From contig NZ_CM001514.1 in assembly GCF_000263715.2 (NCBI RefSeq), positions 3,101,398-3,165,397 of the forward strand: 64,000 nt of DNA, read 5' to 3'. The translations under genes were made by a program, and so were the position numbers. This DNA comes from Pseudomonas synxantha BG33R. GTDB taxonomy: Bacteria; Pseudomonadota; Gammaproteobacteria; Pseudomonadales; Pseudomonadaceae. Positions 54,799-64,000 of the stretch are shown here, piece after piece. Each line of letters starts with the position of its first letter. Position 1 is the first letter of the stretch. Under the pieces are notes generated by a model, which made no database searches, had not been told where the DNA came from, and was given only the letters and a program-made list of their open reading frames with translations.

Positions 54799-56450
54799 GG
54801 CGCGACCTGCGGGAAAATCAGGATCACGATCTTGCCTTGGGCATAACGCTTGCCATCGGTGGGCAGCAACGCGAGCTCGTCCTTTTCGCCCTGGCTGTTG
54901 ACGCGCATCACCACACCCACGGCCCCGGTGCGGCGGGTTTGCGCCATCCACGCCTGGATCGCGTTACGGTCGACCAGCCGATGGGCCGTGTCGGCGTAGG
55001 CCAGCCCGTACTTGACCTCGCCCGAGGTGTTGTAAAGCGTGATATCCGGTCGTTTGAGGCGCCAGGACAGTGCAGAAGCAGCGCCCAGATCATTGCTCAA
55101 CAGGGCGACAGTGGGCTGTAATTCCTCGATGTGATCGATGATGAACTGGTCCGGGGTCTTGTTATAAACCACCGAATGGGGCAATGCCGCAGGCACCAAT
55201 ACCACGAGTAGCCCACTGCCAATCAGGGGCGCGGCCCACAACGTCAAGGGCCGTGCCGCTTGTAGCAGGTTGACCACGATCCAACCGAACAGGAAGATGA
55301 ACACCAGCACCAGGCTGAAGGTTTCCTCACCCGGCTCGTACACCGGTTTTTTCAACTGGAACCAGCTGAGGGCCAGCAATACCAGCACACCGATCGCCAG
55401 GTTCAGCCAGCCATTGATGCGCAGGACGCGACCGTGGCCTTGCTTGAGCTTGTCGCTCAAGGTCGAGCCCATCAGCAACGCCAGGGGCAGCATGCAAGGC
55501 ATGATGTAGGAGGGCAGTTTGCCCTTGGCCAGGCTGAAAAACGCCAGCGGCATCAACAGCCATAGCAGCAGGAATGCGGTTTTCGGCGCGCGCTTTTGCA
55601 GCCATGCCTGCTTGAGCGTGGACGGCAACAGGGCTACCCACGGTAGCGCGAACGCTATCAGCAGCGGCAGGTAATACCAGAACGGCTCAGCGTGCTGGGC
55701 ATCTTCCCCGGCAAAGCGCTGGATGTGCTCGTGCCAGAAAAAGAAATGCCAGTAGTCCGGTTCTTGCAGGTGCACAGCCAATGCCCACGGCACGCTGACA
55801 GCAATTGCAACCACCACGGCCACGCCGCCAAACGTGCACAACTCACCCAGGCGTTTTTGCCAGAGGGCGTAGGGCAGGGCGATCAATACCGGCAGCAACC
55901 AGGCCAGGAAGCCCTTGGTCATGAAGCCCATGCCGCACGCGAAACCCAACAGCGCCCAGGACCACAGTCGGCCGCGCCGCGTGCTGCTGTCAAAGCAGAA
56001 CCACAACGCTACGCCGGTCAGGTTGACCCAGAAGGTGAACTGCGGGTCCAGGTTGGAATAACCACCGAGGGCCGCCACGCTGACGAAGCTCATGTACAGC
56101 AGGGTGCTGACCAGGCTTTTGTGCGGGTCGTTCCACAAGCGGCGGGATACCAGGTAAACCAGCACAATGCTCAAGGCGCTGCTCAAGGCCGAGGCAAACC
56201 GCACGCCGAACAGGTTCTGCCCGAAAATCGCCTGGCCCAGCGCAATCATCCAGTAGCCCGCGGCGGGTTTTTCGAAGTAACGAATGCCCATGAAGTGCGG
56301 TGAGGCCCATTTGCCGGTCAGCAGCATTTCCTGGCTGATCTGCGCATAGCGGGTTTCATCGGGAATCCACAGGCCATGGGTGGCCAGCGGCAGCAGGTAA
56401 AACGCGGCAAACGCCAGCAGGAGCAGGGGCAAGGCCCAGCGACGAATCAT
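54795..56450 (-). CDS. arnT: Lipid A 4-amino-4-deoxy-L-arabinose transferase
   Basis: About 551 residues, GT83 family. The N-terminal loop holds the catalytic-type [17 protein letters not shown], followed by [10 protein letters not shown]; about 12 membrane segments and a periplasmic C-terminal domain follow. Transfers L-Ara4N from undecaprenyl phosphate to lipid A, lowering surface charge and giving polymyxin resistance. Start at ATG 56450 overlaps the arnD stop; stop overlaps arnE. Confidence 0.94.
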   Translation of the reverse strand: MIRRWALPLLLLAFAAFYLLPLATHGLWIPDETRYAQISQEMLLTGKWASPHFMGIRYFEKPAAGYWMIALGQAIFGQNLFGVRFASALSSALSIVLVYLVSRRLWNDPHKSLVSTLLYMSFVSVAALGGYSNLDPQFTFWVNLTGVALWFCFDSSTRRGRLWSWALLGFACGMGFMTKGFLAWLLPVLIALPYALWQKRLGELCTFGGVAVVVAIAVSVPWALAVHLQEPDYWHFFFWHEHIQRFAGEDAQHAEPFWYYLPLLIAFALPWVALLPSTLKQAWLQKRAPKTAFLLLWLLMPLAFFSLAKGKLPSYIMPCMLPLALLMGSTLSDKLKQGHGRVLRINGWLNLAIGVLVLLALSWFQLKKPVYEPGEETFSLVLVFIFLFGWIVVNLLQAARPLTLWAAPLIGSGLLVVLVPAALPHSVVYNKTPDQFIIDHIEELQPTVALLSNDLGAASALSWRLKRPDITLYNTSGEVKYGLAYADTAHRLVDRNAIQAWMAQTRRTGAVGVVMRVNSQGEKDELALLPTDGKRYAQGKIVILIFPQVAP

Positions 56451-57331
56451 GCCTGCTGTACTCCCAACCAACCCTCGCGGCCGCTCAATGCGCCGCGCAC
56501 CAGTTTTTGTTGGGGCAGGGTGGTTACATCTGCGGGCAGAAGATCACCCAAGGGTTTGAAATCAATGCCGCGTTGCCCTGCCTGGGCGAGCAACTGGCGA
56601 AAATCATTGGCCATCAGAATCCCTTCAACTTCTGCGTGGATTGTGTAGACGTTCAGCTTCGCTGCGCTGAACCGGTCCAGGATGAAGCGGTTGAAATCAT
56701 TGGCAGCCACCACCGGCCCGACGACTTCGTCGAAGGTCGGCAGGTCTACCGGAATTTGTGGGGTGCCCGCGCTGCCATCGGCCAGTGTCGGTCGAAACAG
56801 GCTGCTGCCCCGGCAATCACTGTTGTAGCGAAAATTGAAGCCTTGCTTGGCTTGCACCACGCGTTCGTCGGCGCGCCACCCTGCGGCGGCTGAACAGTCC
56901 ACGCGCTCGCCTAGGATGTCGCTCAAAGTCTGCACACCACGCCGAATCTGCTCGACCAGCTGTGCCTCGCTCCAACGCCCAGTGTTGGCCTGCCAGCCAT
57001 GGTGATCCCAGGCGTGCAGGCCGACTTCATGCCCGGCGGCCTTGGCCTGGCGCATCAGATGCCCCAGGTCGCGGCCGATCGGCTTGCCGGGCCAGGCGGT
57101 GCCGGCCAGCAAGATGTCCCAGCCATACAGGCCGGCGGCGTTGGAACGCAGCATCTTCCACAGAAACTGTGGCCGAATCAGGCGCCACAGATGGCGGCCC
57201 ATGTTGTCCGGGCCGACACTGAAGAAGAACGTCGCCTTTACCCCGGCTTCATCCAGGGATTCGAGCAGCCGCGGCACACCTTCACGGGTACCACGGTAGG
57301 TGTCGACGTCGATGCGAAGACCTGCCTGCAT
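56447..57331 (-). CDS. arnD: 4-deoxy-4-formamido-L-arabinose-phosphoundecaprenol deformylase
   Basis: 294 residues of the NodB-type deacetylase family. [10 protein letters not shown] at the start provides the catalytic/metal Asp pair, and [13 protein letters not shown] the metal His residues. Removes the formyl group from the lipid-linked sugar on the inner leaflet. Shares one base with the arnA stop. Confidence 0.93.
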   Translation of the reverse strand: MQAGLRIDVDTYRGTREGVPRLLESLDEAGVKATFFFSVGPDNMGRHLWRLIRPQFLWKMLRSNAAGLYGWDILLAGTAWPGKPIGRDLGHLMRQAKAAGHEVGLHAWDHHGWQANTGRWSEAQLVEQIRRGVQTLSDILGERVDCSAAAGWRADERVVQAKQGFNFRYNSDCRGSSLFRPTLADGSAGTPQIPVDLPTFDEVVGPVVAANDFNRFILDRFSAAKLNVYTIHAEVEGILMANDFRQLLAQAGQRGIDFKPLGDLLPADVTTLPQQKLVRGALSGREGWLGVQQA

Positions 57332-59322
57332 TACTTTTTATCCGCAATTTCAAGCATGGCTTCATGCAGGAAGAAATCCAGGGTGTTGCCGATGGTTTCA
57401 CTCATCTGCACGCTCGGTTCCCAGTTCAGCAGGCGCTTGGCGTTTTCGATGCTCGGTTTGCGGTGCGCCACGTCCTGGTAGCCTGTGCCGTAGAACGCCT
57501 TGCTCTCGACGTCGCGGAAACCGGCGAACGGCGGGAAGTTGTGGCGCAGCGGGTGAGCCTCGAACTGACGCAGCAGCTCTTCGCCCAACTGGCGGATGCT
57601 GGCTTCGTTTTCCGGGTTGCCGATGTTGATGATCTGGCTGTCGCACACGCCATTGTCGTTATCAATGATGCGCGCCAGCGCTTCGATGCCGTCGGCAATG
57701 TCGGTAAAGCAACGCTTCTGCTCACCACCGTCGAACAGACGGATCGGGGTGCCTTCCACCAGGTTCAGGATCAATTGGGTAATGGCGCGGGAGCTGCCGA
57801 TACGCGCAGAGTCCAGGCGGTCCAGACGCGGGCCCATCCAGTTGAACGGACGGAACAGGGTGAACTTCAGGCCCTTGTCGCCGTAGGCCCAGATCACTCG
57901 GTCCAGCAGTTGCTTGGACACCGAGTAGATCCAGCGCTGCTTGTTGACCGGGCCGACCACCAGGTTGGAGGTGTCTTCATCGAAATACTGGTCCTGGCAC
58001 ATGCCATAGACTTCGGAGGTCGAGGGGAAGATCACACGCTTGTTGTACTTGACGCAGTAGCGCACCAGCTTGAGGTTTTCTTCGAAGTCCAGTTCGAACA
58101 CACGCAGTGGGTTACGGGTGTATTCGATTGGCGTGGCGATGGCAACCAATGGCAGGACCACGTCGCATTTCTTGATGTGGTACTCGATCCACTCGGTGTG
58201 GATGCTGATATCGCCTTCCACATAATGGAAATTCGGGTGGCTGCGCAGGCGCTCGATGGCGTCGGAGCCGATGTCCAGGCCATAGACTTCGTAACGGTCG
58301 TCACGCAGCAGGCGCTCGGACAGGTGGTTACCGATAAAGCCGTTTACGCCCAGGATCAACACGCGGGTACGACGTGGCTTGCGGCCAGACTCGGCGCCGC
58401 GCAGTACGGAGCCATCCACCAGGCCCAGTTCATCGGCCAGGGCCGGACCGGCCAGGTACAGGCCGTTTTCGTTACGCTGGCCAAACTTGATGACCAAGGA
58501 GTCTTCACCGCAGGCAATACGCAGCGGGTTGACGCTGATCACACGGCCTGGCGCCAAACCGTCGTTACCCTTGACCACGTCGGCTTGCCATACGATCAGC
58601 TTGTGCTCGCCCACTGCGCAGAAGGCGCCCGGGTACGGCTGCGTCACCGCGCGCACCAGGTTGAACAGTTGTTCGGCAGGCTTTTTCCAGTCCAGCTTGC
58701 CATCGGCGGCAGTGCGGCGGCCAAAATAGGTGGCTTGGTTTTCGTCCTGGGCGGTTTCGGTGAGCTTGCCCAGGGCCAATTGTGGCAGCGCGTCGCGCAG
58801 CAAGGCTGTGGCCGCATCACGCAACTTGGCGTGCAGGCTCAGGCCGGTATCGGTGCGGTCGATGCTGACTTTCTGCTGGGCGAGGATGGCGCCGGCATCG
58901 GCACGCTTGACCATGCGGTGCAGGGTGACGCCGGTTTCGGTTTCGCCGTTGACCAACACCCAGTTGGCCGGGGCGCGGCCACGGTATTTAGGCAGCAACG
59001 AACCGTGCAGGTTGAACGCGCCTTTGCGAGCGATGGCCAGCAGCGGTTCGCTCAGCAGGTTGCGGTAGTAGAAGGAGAAGATGTACTCCGGGTTCAACTT
59101 GGCGATGCGCTCGACCCACAGCGGGTGGTTGGCGTCTTCCGGGGCGTGCACCGGGATGCCATGGCGTGCGCAGAGCTGGGCCACGGAGCCGTAGAAATTG
59201 TTTTCCTTGGGGTCATCGGCATGGGTGAACACGGCAGCAATGTCGTAACCCGCACCGAGCAGGGCTTCAATGCCTGCACAGCCGATATCGTGGTAAGCGA
59301 AGACAACAGCTTTTGAACTCAT
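57331..59322 (-). CDS. arnA: Bifunctional UDP-glucuronate decarboxylase / UDP-Ara4N formyltransferase
   Basis: 663 residues, the usual ArnA length. Residues 1-~305 are the formyltransferase ([20 protein letters not shown] with the catalytic His region, and [19 protein letters not shown]). From ~318 the NAD-dependent decarboxylase begins ([19 protein letters not shown]), with [15 protein letters not shown] holding the active-site region. Makes UDP-Ara4O and later formylates UDP-Ara4N. Start overlaps the arnC stop by four bases. Confidence 0.96.
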   Translation of the reverse strand: MSSKAVVFAYHDIGCAGIEALLGAGYDIAAVFTHADDPKENNFYGSVAQLCARHGIPVHAPEDANHPLWVERIAKLNPEYIFSFYYRNLLSEPLLAIARKGAFNLHGSLLPKYRGRAPANWVLVNGETETGVTLHRMVKRADAGAILAQQKVSIDRTDTGLSLHAKLRDAATALLRDALPQLALGKLTETAQDENQATYFGRRTAADGKLDWKKPAEQLFNLVRAVTQPYPGAFCAVGEHKLIVWQADVVKGNDGLAPGRVISVNPLRIACGEDSLVIKFGQRNENGLYLAGPALADELGLVDGSVLRGAESGRKPRRTRVLILGVNGFIGNHLSERLLRDDRYEVYGLDIGSDAIERLRSHPNFHYVEGDISIHTEWIEYHIKKCDVVLPLVAIATPIEYTRNPLRVFELDFEENLKLVRYCVKYNKRVIFPSTSEVYGMCQDQYFDEDTSNLVVGPVNKQRWIYSVSKQLLDRVIWAYGDKGLKFTLFRPFNWMGPRLDRLDSARIGSSRAITQLILNLVEGTPIRLFDGGEQKRCFTDIADGIEALARIIDNDNGVCDSQIINIGNPENEASIRQLGEELLRQFEAHPLRHNFPPFAGFRDVESKAFYGTGYQDVAHRKPSIENAKRLLNWEPSVQMSETIGNTLDFFLHEAMLEIADKK

Positions 59323-60353
59323 GACTGAACCTGATCGGAAGGAGAAGTAGAAGTATGGGAAGACACCAGGCCGTCAACGACGACGACTGGAGTCGGTGCT
59401 GCCGGCTGGTTGCGCAGCACTTTTTCAATAAAGAAGCGCGGGCGGGCGCGTACATCGCTGTACATGCGGCCCAGGTATTCGCCCAGCAGGCCCATGCCGA
59501 TGAACTGGCCACCGGTAAACACGAACAGCACCGCAAACAGCACGAACAGACCATCACCCGCCCAATCGGCGCCGAAGGCCAGGCGCATGACGATCAGCGC
59601 AAAGGCGAACAGCACGCCCAACGCCGCGAGGCTGAAACCGACGATGGACAGCAGGCGCAATGGTGTGGTGGTCATGCAGGTCAGCAGGTCGAACATCAGG
59701 CTGATCAGGCGCATGGCGCTGTATTTGGACTCGCCGTGCTCACGCTCGGCGTGGTGCACGAGGATTTCCGTGGTATGGCGGGCAAAGCCGTTGGCCAGGA
59801 TCGGGATGAAGGTGCTGCGTTCACGGCAGGCGAGCATGGCGTCGACGATGGTGCGGCGGTAGGCACGCAACATGCAGCCGTAGTCGGTCATGGCCACGCC
59901 GGTAGAGCGCTGCACGGCCAGGTTGATCAAGCGCGACGGCCAGCGACGGAACGCCGAGTCCTGGCGGTTGTTACGCACCGTGGCGACCACGTCGTAGCCC
60001 AGGGCAGCTTGCTCAACCAGGCGCGGGATCTCTTCCGGCGGGTTCTGCAAGTCGGCGTCGAGGGTGATTACGACTTCGCCACGGCACTGTTCGAAGCCGG
60101 CCATGATAGCGGCGTGCTGGCCGTAGTTGCGGTTGAGGATCACCGCTACAACATGGCTGCCTTCTTCGGCGGCGGCGTCTTCGAGCAGTTGGGCCGAATT
60201 GTCGCGGCTACCGTCATCCACCAGGATGATTTCGTATTCGTAGGCCAGCTGCTTGCAGGCTGCCGTGGTACGACGCAGCAGCTCCGGCAGGCTCTCTTGT
60301 TCGTTGTAGACCGGGATAACGATCGACACGCAATGAATAGGGTAGGGTTTCAA
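59319..60353 (-). CDS. arnC: Undecaprenyl-phosphate 4-deoxy-4-formamido-L-arabinose transferase
   Basis: 344 residues, GT2 glycosyltransferase: [43 protein letters not shown] (DxD), then two C-terminal membrane segments. Moves formyl-Ara4N from UDP to undecaprenyl phosphate. It is the first gene of the operon seen here; arnB, which normally precedes it, is not present within the window. Confidence 0.95.
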   Translation of the reverse strand: MKPYPIHCVSIVIPVYNEQESLPELLRRTTAACKQLAYEYEIILVDDGSRDNSAQLLEDAAAEEGSHVVAVILNRNYGQHAAIMAGFEQCRGEVVITLDADLQNPPEEIPRLVEQAALGYDVVATVRNNRQDSAFRRWPSRLINLAVQRSTGVAMTDYGCMLRAYRRTIVDAMLACRERSTFIPILANGFARHTTEILVHHAEREHGESKYSAMRLISLMFDLLTCMTTTPLRLLSIVGFSLAALGVLFAFALIVMRLAFGADWAGDGLFVLFAVLFVFTGGQFIGMGLLGEYLGRMYSDVRARPRFFIEKVLRNQPAAPTPVVVVDGLVSSHTSTSPSDQVQS

Positions 60354-60763
60354 AGTTTCATGACCTCGGCTGGAGCAACTTGACGCGTGAAAACAGCAGC
60401 AATTATTGGGCAGAACTACAGCCCGCAGATGACAACGCGGCGCTAAAGATAAAGCGTAATCAACAGGTTAGTCGATAAATCACGGAATGCCCTGAAGTAC
60501 TGCTTACAAGGTTAAGCGCAAATGTGTGCAACGAATATGAAAGGCGGATGAAAAACTCGTTTATTTGACAGGTAGACAGCTAGGGTTCAGCTAAGTAATC
60601 AAGGCGTTACATGTGCAGGCCGGATGGTCAGATCGGAACGCTGTGCTGGGCGTTTGGTTCAATTCGGGCGCTCCCGCTAGGCCAATGCCAGTGATTGAAC
60701 AATCTTCTCTGCATTGGCGCTCAAGTGCCGGTAAAGTAAGCCATCTCTTGCCAGGGTACTCGG
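60354..60763. promoter_or_regulatory. 410-bp divergent intergenic region, arn operon / exported-protein gene
   Basis: No gene is seen. It must carry the promoter of arnC (minus strand) and of the exported-protein gene (plus strand). An inverted repeat GCCAATGC (60681-60688) / GCATTGGC (60711-60718) lies 46-83 bases before the latter. TTAAG and GTTTA words occur but no clear two-box PmrA or PhoP site at the right spacing was found. The region is visibly more AT-rich than the coding parts around it. Confidence 0.6.
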
Positions 60764-61576
60764 ATGAATAGCGTGCAGCTTTTGCGCGGCCAGTTGCGGC
60801 CTGCGTTGATGGGATTATTGATGACGATGGCCTGTGTCACCAGCGTACGCGCTGATGAAGGGATCGCACTGACCAGCATCGAACAGGTGCCGGAAGGTGT
60901 GGAAGTGCCCGGCAAGCAAGTCGCTGCTTATACCTGGGATGACCTTCAGGGCAAGAACCTGCTGGTACTCGCCGAGCAGGTCAGCGAGCGGGAGGATGAT
61001 GGCACCCAGTCGGCGTTTGTTTACGCAGCGCAGTACCTGCTTAAGGGCGACCGCCCCAAGCGCGTCTGGATGCTGCACGACGACGTGCAACGCTGCGAGT
61101 TCGACGCCAGCCTGCGCTTTGATCAGGCGGCCACCAAAGTCACCGACCTGCTGCGCGACGGCAATACCCAGGTCACGGTCGGTTATTCGCGCACCTGTAC
61201 CAGTGATGTGAGCCCCAATGAGTTCAAGCTGATCATGCGGGTCGGCAAGTCCGGCAAGTATCGCCTGCGCGGCCTCGATCGCGTCGGCGCCAGTTGGTGG
61301 GACGAAGATGCCGGTGCCCTGCGCGGCATGCCGTTGCCCACTGACTGCAGCGTCGAGGCCCAACAGAAGTTGGTCAGCCAGTACAAGGAGCAGGGCACCG
61401 AACTGCCACTGCCAGGCTGCTATGGCGACGAGAAGGACTTTGCCAAGGCCCCGGCTGGCTACCTGACGTTTATGCGTGGGCATTGGTTTGCGCTGATGCA
61501 GCGACAGGACGCTGACTGGAGCCAGTCCCTGGCGCAACCGCAGGAACCGGCAGAGGAAGTCGAATTGGCGCCGTGA
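60764..61576 (+). CDS. Exported hypothetical protein
   Basis: 270 residues with a signal peptide (hydrophobic stretch LMGLLMTMACVTSVRA, cut near 31). The body contains KRVWMLHDDVQRCEFDASL and later TSDVSPNEFKLIMRVGKSG and KYRLRG, which recall a small family of periplasmic proteins (named after M949_RS01915) linked to surface polysaccharide; this is a weak recollection. Four cysteines remain in the mature part. It diverges from the arn operon, so joint control is possible. Confidence 0.75.
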   Translation: MNSVQLLRGQLRPALMGLLMTMACVTSVRADEGIALTSIEQVPEGVEVPGKQVAAYTWDDLQGKNLLVLAEQVSEREDDGTQSAFVYAAQYLLKGDRPKRVWMLHDDVQRCEFDASLRFDQAATKVTDLLRDGNTQVTVGYSRTCTSDVSPNEFKLIMRVGKSGKYRLRGLDRVGASWWDEDAGALRGMPLPTDCSVEAQQKLVSQYKEQGTELPLPGCYGDEKDFAKAPAGYLTFMRGHWFALMQRQDADWSQSLAQPQEPAEEVELAP

Positions 61577-61626
61577 TTTTGTGCCAGGGCCGCGCCTGGG
61601 TTAGACTCAGTCTTCGCCAACCCACT

Positions 61627-61664
61627 AAATACATCGATTAATCAATGAGTTGATTGATGTATTT
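61627..61664. repeat. Palindrome before the tyrosine recombinase gene
   Basis: AAATACATC (61627-61635) and GATGTATTT (61656-61664) are perfect 9-bp inverted arms, with further ATCAAT/ATTGAT complementarity inside. The centre and arms are strongly AT-rich. It lies 19 bases upstream of the likely start and could be a recombinase binding site or an operator. Confidence 0.5.
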
Positions 61665-61682
61665 AATCCAAAGGCTGATCCC

Positions 61683-62597
61683 TTGACCGAGACTATCCGC
61701 AACCCGCTGACCCTCTACCTCACTCGCCTGGCGCCCTCCAGCCAACTGACCATGCGCTACGTGCTGCAGGATGCCGCCGACCGCCTGGGTTTCGAAGACC
61801 TCAACCTCGAAGACATCGACTGGCATCTACTGCAACCCGAACACGTCGTCGCACTGGTGGCCGCATTGCGCGAGGACGGCTATGCGCCGAATACCTCATC
61901 GCTGTATGTGAATGCGATACGTGGGGTGATGAATGAAGCGTGGCGCATGAGCTTGATCAGCCAGGATCACCTGTTGAAGATGCGCTCGGTCAAGGCTGCC
62001 GCCGGTACGCGCCTGGGGCAGGGCCGCAACCTGCGTCGTACACTGATCCGCGAGATGCTCGATGTATGCGCAGCCGATCCTCGGCCCCAGGGCCTGCGGG
62101 ATGCCGCGGTGATCGGCCTGTTGTATGGCTCCGGGATGCGCAAGTCGGAATCGGTCAATCTCGACCTCGCGCAGATCAATTTTGATCAGCGCAGCCTGCG
62201 GGTGATCGGCAAAGGTAATAAGGAACTGATCAAGTACGCGCCGGACTGGGCGTTCGCAAAACTGCGGGCGTGGCTTGAGTTTCGTCGTGAACAACTCAAG
62301 GAAGGTGAGCAGGACGACACCTTTCTGTTCAACCGTATCCGCCGGGGCAGCCACATCACGCGCGAACGCATTACCAAACATGCGATTTATTACATTGCTC
62401 GGCAGCGCGGTGATCAGGTGGGTGTGAAAATCATGCCCCATGATTTCCGCCGTTCGTTCATCACCCGAGTGATCGAAGAGCATGATTTGTCGATCGCCCA
62501 GAAACTGGCGCATCACACCAATATCCAGACCACCGCCAGCTATGACGTACGCGACGACAACGAGCGGCGCAGGGCAGTGGACCGCTTTGATCTGTGA
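61683..62597 (+). CDS. Tyrosine recombinase / site-specific integrase
   Basis: About 304 residues from TTG 61683, preceded by AAAGG at 8-base spacing; an upstream TTG at 61650 would lie inside the palindrome. The catalytic set of tyrosine recombinases is present: Arg in YGSGMRKSES, Lys in VIGKGNKELI, His-x-x-Arg in MPHDFRRSF, His in KLAHHTNIQTT, and the nucleophile Tyr in ASYDVRDD. N-terminal SAM-like core-binding domain (~15-110). It is the size of XerC/D, but the motifs are less exact. No other phage or transposon gene is next to it. Confidence 0.88.
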   Translation: MTETIRNPLTLYLTRLAPSSQLTMRYVLQDAADRLGFEDLNLEDIDWHLLQPEHVVALVAALREDGYAPNTSSLYVNAIRGVMNEAWRMSLISQDHLLKMRSVKAAAGTRLGQGRNLRRTLIREMLDVCAADPRPQGLRDAAVIGLLYGSGMRKSESVNLDLAQINFDQRSLRVIGKGNKELIKYAPDWAFAKLRAWLEFRREQLKEGEQDDTFLFNRIRRGSHITRERITKHAIYYIARQRGDQVGVKIMPHDFRRSFITRVIEEHDLSIAQKLAHHTNIQTTASYDVRDDNERRRAVDRFDL

Positions 62598-62619
62598 GCT
62601 GGACGGGGTAGGGCAAGCC

Positions 62620-63816
62620 TCAGGAGGAGGGCGGGACGCTTGAGGCCAGGTGCGCCGGCAACCGGCGCAAGGTCCACAGCGTGGTGAGCATCGCGGCAAG
62701 CGCACATAGCGCAATGCCGATCAACATCGGTGCAGGAGTATGGTCGGCGAACACGCCCACCAGGGTCATCGAAACGGCCGCGGTAACCATCTGGATCGCG
62801 CCAAGCAAGGCAGATGCAGAGCCTGCCACCGCGCCATGATCTTCCAGCGACAGCACACCTGCCGCCGGCAGCAACAGGCCGAGAAAACCGAACCCGACAA
62901 ACAGCAGGCCCATCATCAAGGACAGGCTATCACCCCAGAATGTGGTGGCTGCCAACAGGGCCATGACCGTGGCTACTGCGACCACCGACCAACGAATAAG
63001 CGGCGCCAGACCAAACCGTGCGCTCAGGCGTGCGGTCAGTTGGCTCATGGCAAAAAACGAGGCGGCGTTGAGGGCAAAACACAGGCTGAACTGCGTCGGT
63101 GTCAGGCCGAAATATTCGATGTATACGAAGGGCGCGCTGCCGATAAATACAAAGAAGGTCGCAAGACCAAACCCGCACACCACCGATAACCCGGTGAATA
63201 CCGGGTCGCGCAACAGCGCTCCATAACTGCCGAATGCATTGCCCAGGGTCTTGCCCAAACGGCGTTCGGCCGGGTGGGTTTCCGGTAGTTGCACGATGGT
63301 CATGACCAGGCACAGCACGGCGACCACCGCCAGCACAGCAAATACTTCGCGCCAACTCCAGATCGAAATCACCAGGCTGCCGGCCAGCGGCGCGAGGATT
63401 GGCGAAACACTCATCACCAGCATCAGCAAAGCCATCAGGCGCGCTGCCTCATGGCCGGTGTACAGGTCGCGCACGATCGCCCGCGGGATCACCATCCCCG
63501 CACAGGCACCGAACGCCTGTATGGCACGAAATCCAATCAATACTTCGATGGTCGGCGCCAATGCGCAGCCGATACTGCCAACGGCAAAGATCACCAAACC
63601 CGCATAAATCGGCAGTTTGCGCCCGAACACATCGCTGATCGGCCCGTAGAACAACTGGCACACACCAATGACCATGAAAAACACGGTGAGGCTCATCTGC
63701 ACCGCCGCCGGTGAGGCCCCAAGGCTTGCGCCCAGGGTTGGCAGCGCGGGCAGGTAGATGTCGATGGCAAACGGGCCGACGGCGGTGATCAAGCCCAGCA
63801 GCAGGGCGAGATGCAT
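62620..63816 (-). CDS. Bcr/CflA-family MFS drug-resistance permease
   Basis: About 398 residues, 12 segments. The family signature is clear: GPFAIDIYLPALPTLGASLGAS, the MFS motif A-like GPISDVFGRKLPIYAGL and the RAIQAFGACAGMVIPRAIVRDLY segment of the 14-TMS-like Bcr group. These proton antiporters export small drugs or dipeptides. The 5' end is not reliable: right of ~63814 the sequence is a degraded repeat of the gene's own codons, so the true start is missing or is the ATG at 63816. Confidence 0.8.
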   Translation of the reverse strand: MHLALLLGLITAVGPFAIDIYLPALPTLGASLGASPAAVQMSLTVFFMVIGVCQLFYGPISDVFGRKLPIYAGLVIFAVGSIGCALAPTIEVLIGFRAIQAFGACAGMVIPRAIVRDLYTGHEAARLMALLMLVMSVSPILAPLAGSLVISIWSWREVFAVLAVVAVLCLVMTIVQLPETHPAERRLGKTLGNAFGSYGALLRDPVFTGLSVVCGFGLATFFVFIGSAPFVYIEYFGLTPTQFSLCFALNAASFFAMSQLTARLSARFGLAPLIRWSVVAVATVMALLAATTFWGDSLSLMMGLLFVGFGFLGLLLPAAGVLSLEDHGAVAGSASALLGAIQMVTAAVSMTLVGVFADHTPAPMLIGIALCALAAMLTTLWTLRRLPAHLASSVPPSS

Positions 63817-64000
63817 CCCCGCACAGGCACCGAACGCCTGTATGGCACGAAATCCAATCAATACTTCGATGGTCGGCGCCATGCGCAGCCGATACTGCCA
63901 ACGGCAAAGATCACCAACCCGCATAATCGGCAGTTTGCGCCGACACATCGCTGATCGGCCGTAGACACTGGCACACACAATGACATGAAAACACGTGAGG
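63814..64000. repeat. Degraded direct repeat of 63490-63690 at the window end (probable assembly artefact)
   Basis: From CATCCCCGCACAGGCACC onward the last ~185 bases repeat ~63490-63690 in the same orientation. Identity is perfect for ~80 bases and then single-base losses pile up, mostly in short runs (CCAATG to CCATG, CAAACC to CAACC, ATAAATC to ATAATC). Deletion density rises toward the end. This is the signature of uncorrected raw read sequence attached at a contig end rather than a real duplication. Confidence 0.7.

Noticed and set aside
57364..59316. 650-codon open frame opposite arnA
   Set aside because: arnA is complete and coupled to its neighbours; the antisense frame is a GC-bias shadow with biased Gln/Val/Arg composition.
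60354..60763. PmrA or PhoP boxes before arnC
   Set aside because: Single TTAAG and GTTTA words are present but not as direct repeats at the needed spacing, so no site is claimed.
63817..63978. N-terminal extension of the permease (54 codons)
   Set aside because: The extra codons repeat an internal segment of the same protein (TIEVLIGFRAIQAFGACAGM) because of the artefactual repeat at the window end.
1..64000. tRNA, rRNA, CRISPR arrays, insertion sequences
   Set aside because: No cloverleaf-like sequence, no regularly spaced direct repeats and no transposase-like protein was seen; a tRNA scan was not possible here.

Overview
The window looks like chromosome of a Pseudomonas, most likely of the P. 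fluorescens group. This is inferred from gene content and style: a translationally coupled arn (lipid A aminoarabinose) operon, a fadB2x/fadAx-type acyl-CoA operon like that of P. putida, REP-type palindromes (GTGGGAGGGGGCTTGCTCCC and TGTAGGAGCG types), GC-rich coding sequence and large Pseudomonas-type toxin-like proteins. No rRNA, tRNA, CRISPR array or insertion sequence was seen.

Layout. 1-1071: 3' end of a large toxin-like gene running in from the left. 1.1-5.8 kb: housekeeping or accessory genes (RarD-type permease, aldo/keto reductase, a divergent LysR/SDR pair, an unknown beta-rich protein). 6.0-9.8 kb: a glycerate or sugar-acid module (MFS permease, CdaR regulator, glycerate kinase). 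9.8-14.1 kb: a probable operon of LuxR-type regulator, outer-membrane protein, MFS permease and HDAC-like deacetylase. 14.3-20.4 kb: acetyltransferase, Asp/Glu-racemase-like protein, a serralysin homologue that has lost its zinc site, a lipoprotein, a DUF1254 protein and a response regulator.

20.5-39.2 kb is the most distinctive part. A signalling cluster (CHASE3-GAF hybrid kinase with three receivers, CheR, CheB, REC-kinase, response regulator, then a KaiC-like ATPase with a hybrid kinase carrying a degenerate receiver) is interleaved with two giant paralogous toxin-like genes (1195 and 1579 residues). Both paralogues end in a papain-like/C58-type domain in which a different catalytic residue has changed: Cys/His/Asn in one, Ser/His/Asp in the other. 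The longer one has a second possible Cys/His/Asn module at its C terminus. A short frameshifted remnant of a further copy lies beside the first toxin gene.

39.3-50.8 kb: TPR protein, bestrophin-like channel, then two convergent branched-chain/short-chain acyl-CoA degradation units separated by a large REP palindrome, and an HPP-family membrane protein. 51.0-60.4 kb: arnC-arnA-arnD-arnT-arnE-arnF-ugd plus a second ArnT-like glycosyltransferase, nearly all with overlapping start and stop codons; arnB is not present. 60.8-64.0 kb: an exported protein, a tyrosine recombinase and a Bcr/CflA-type permease. The last ~185 bp repeat an internal part of that permease gene with a rising number of small deletions, which looks like a contig-end assembly artefact rather than biology.
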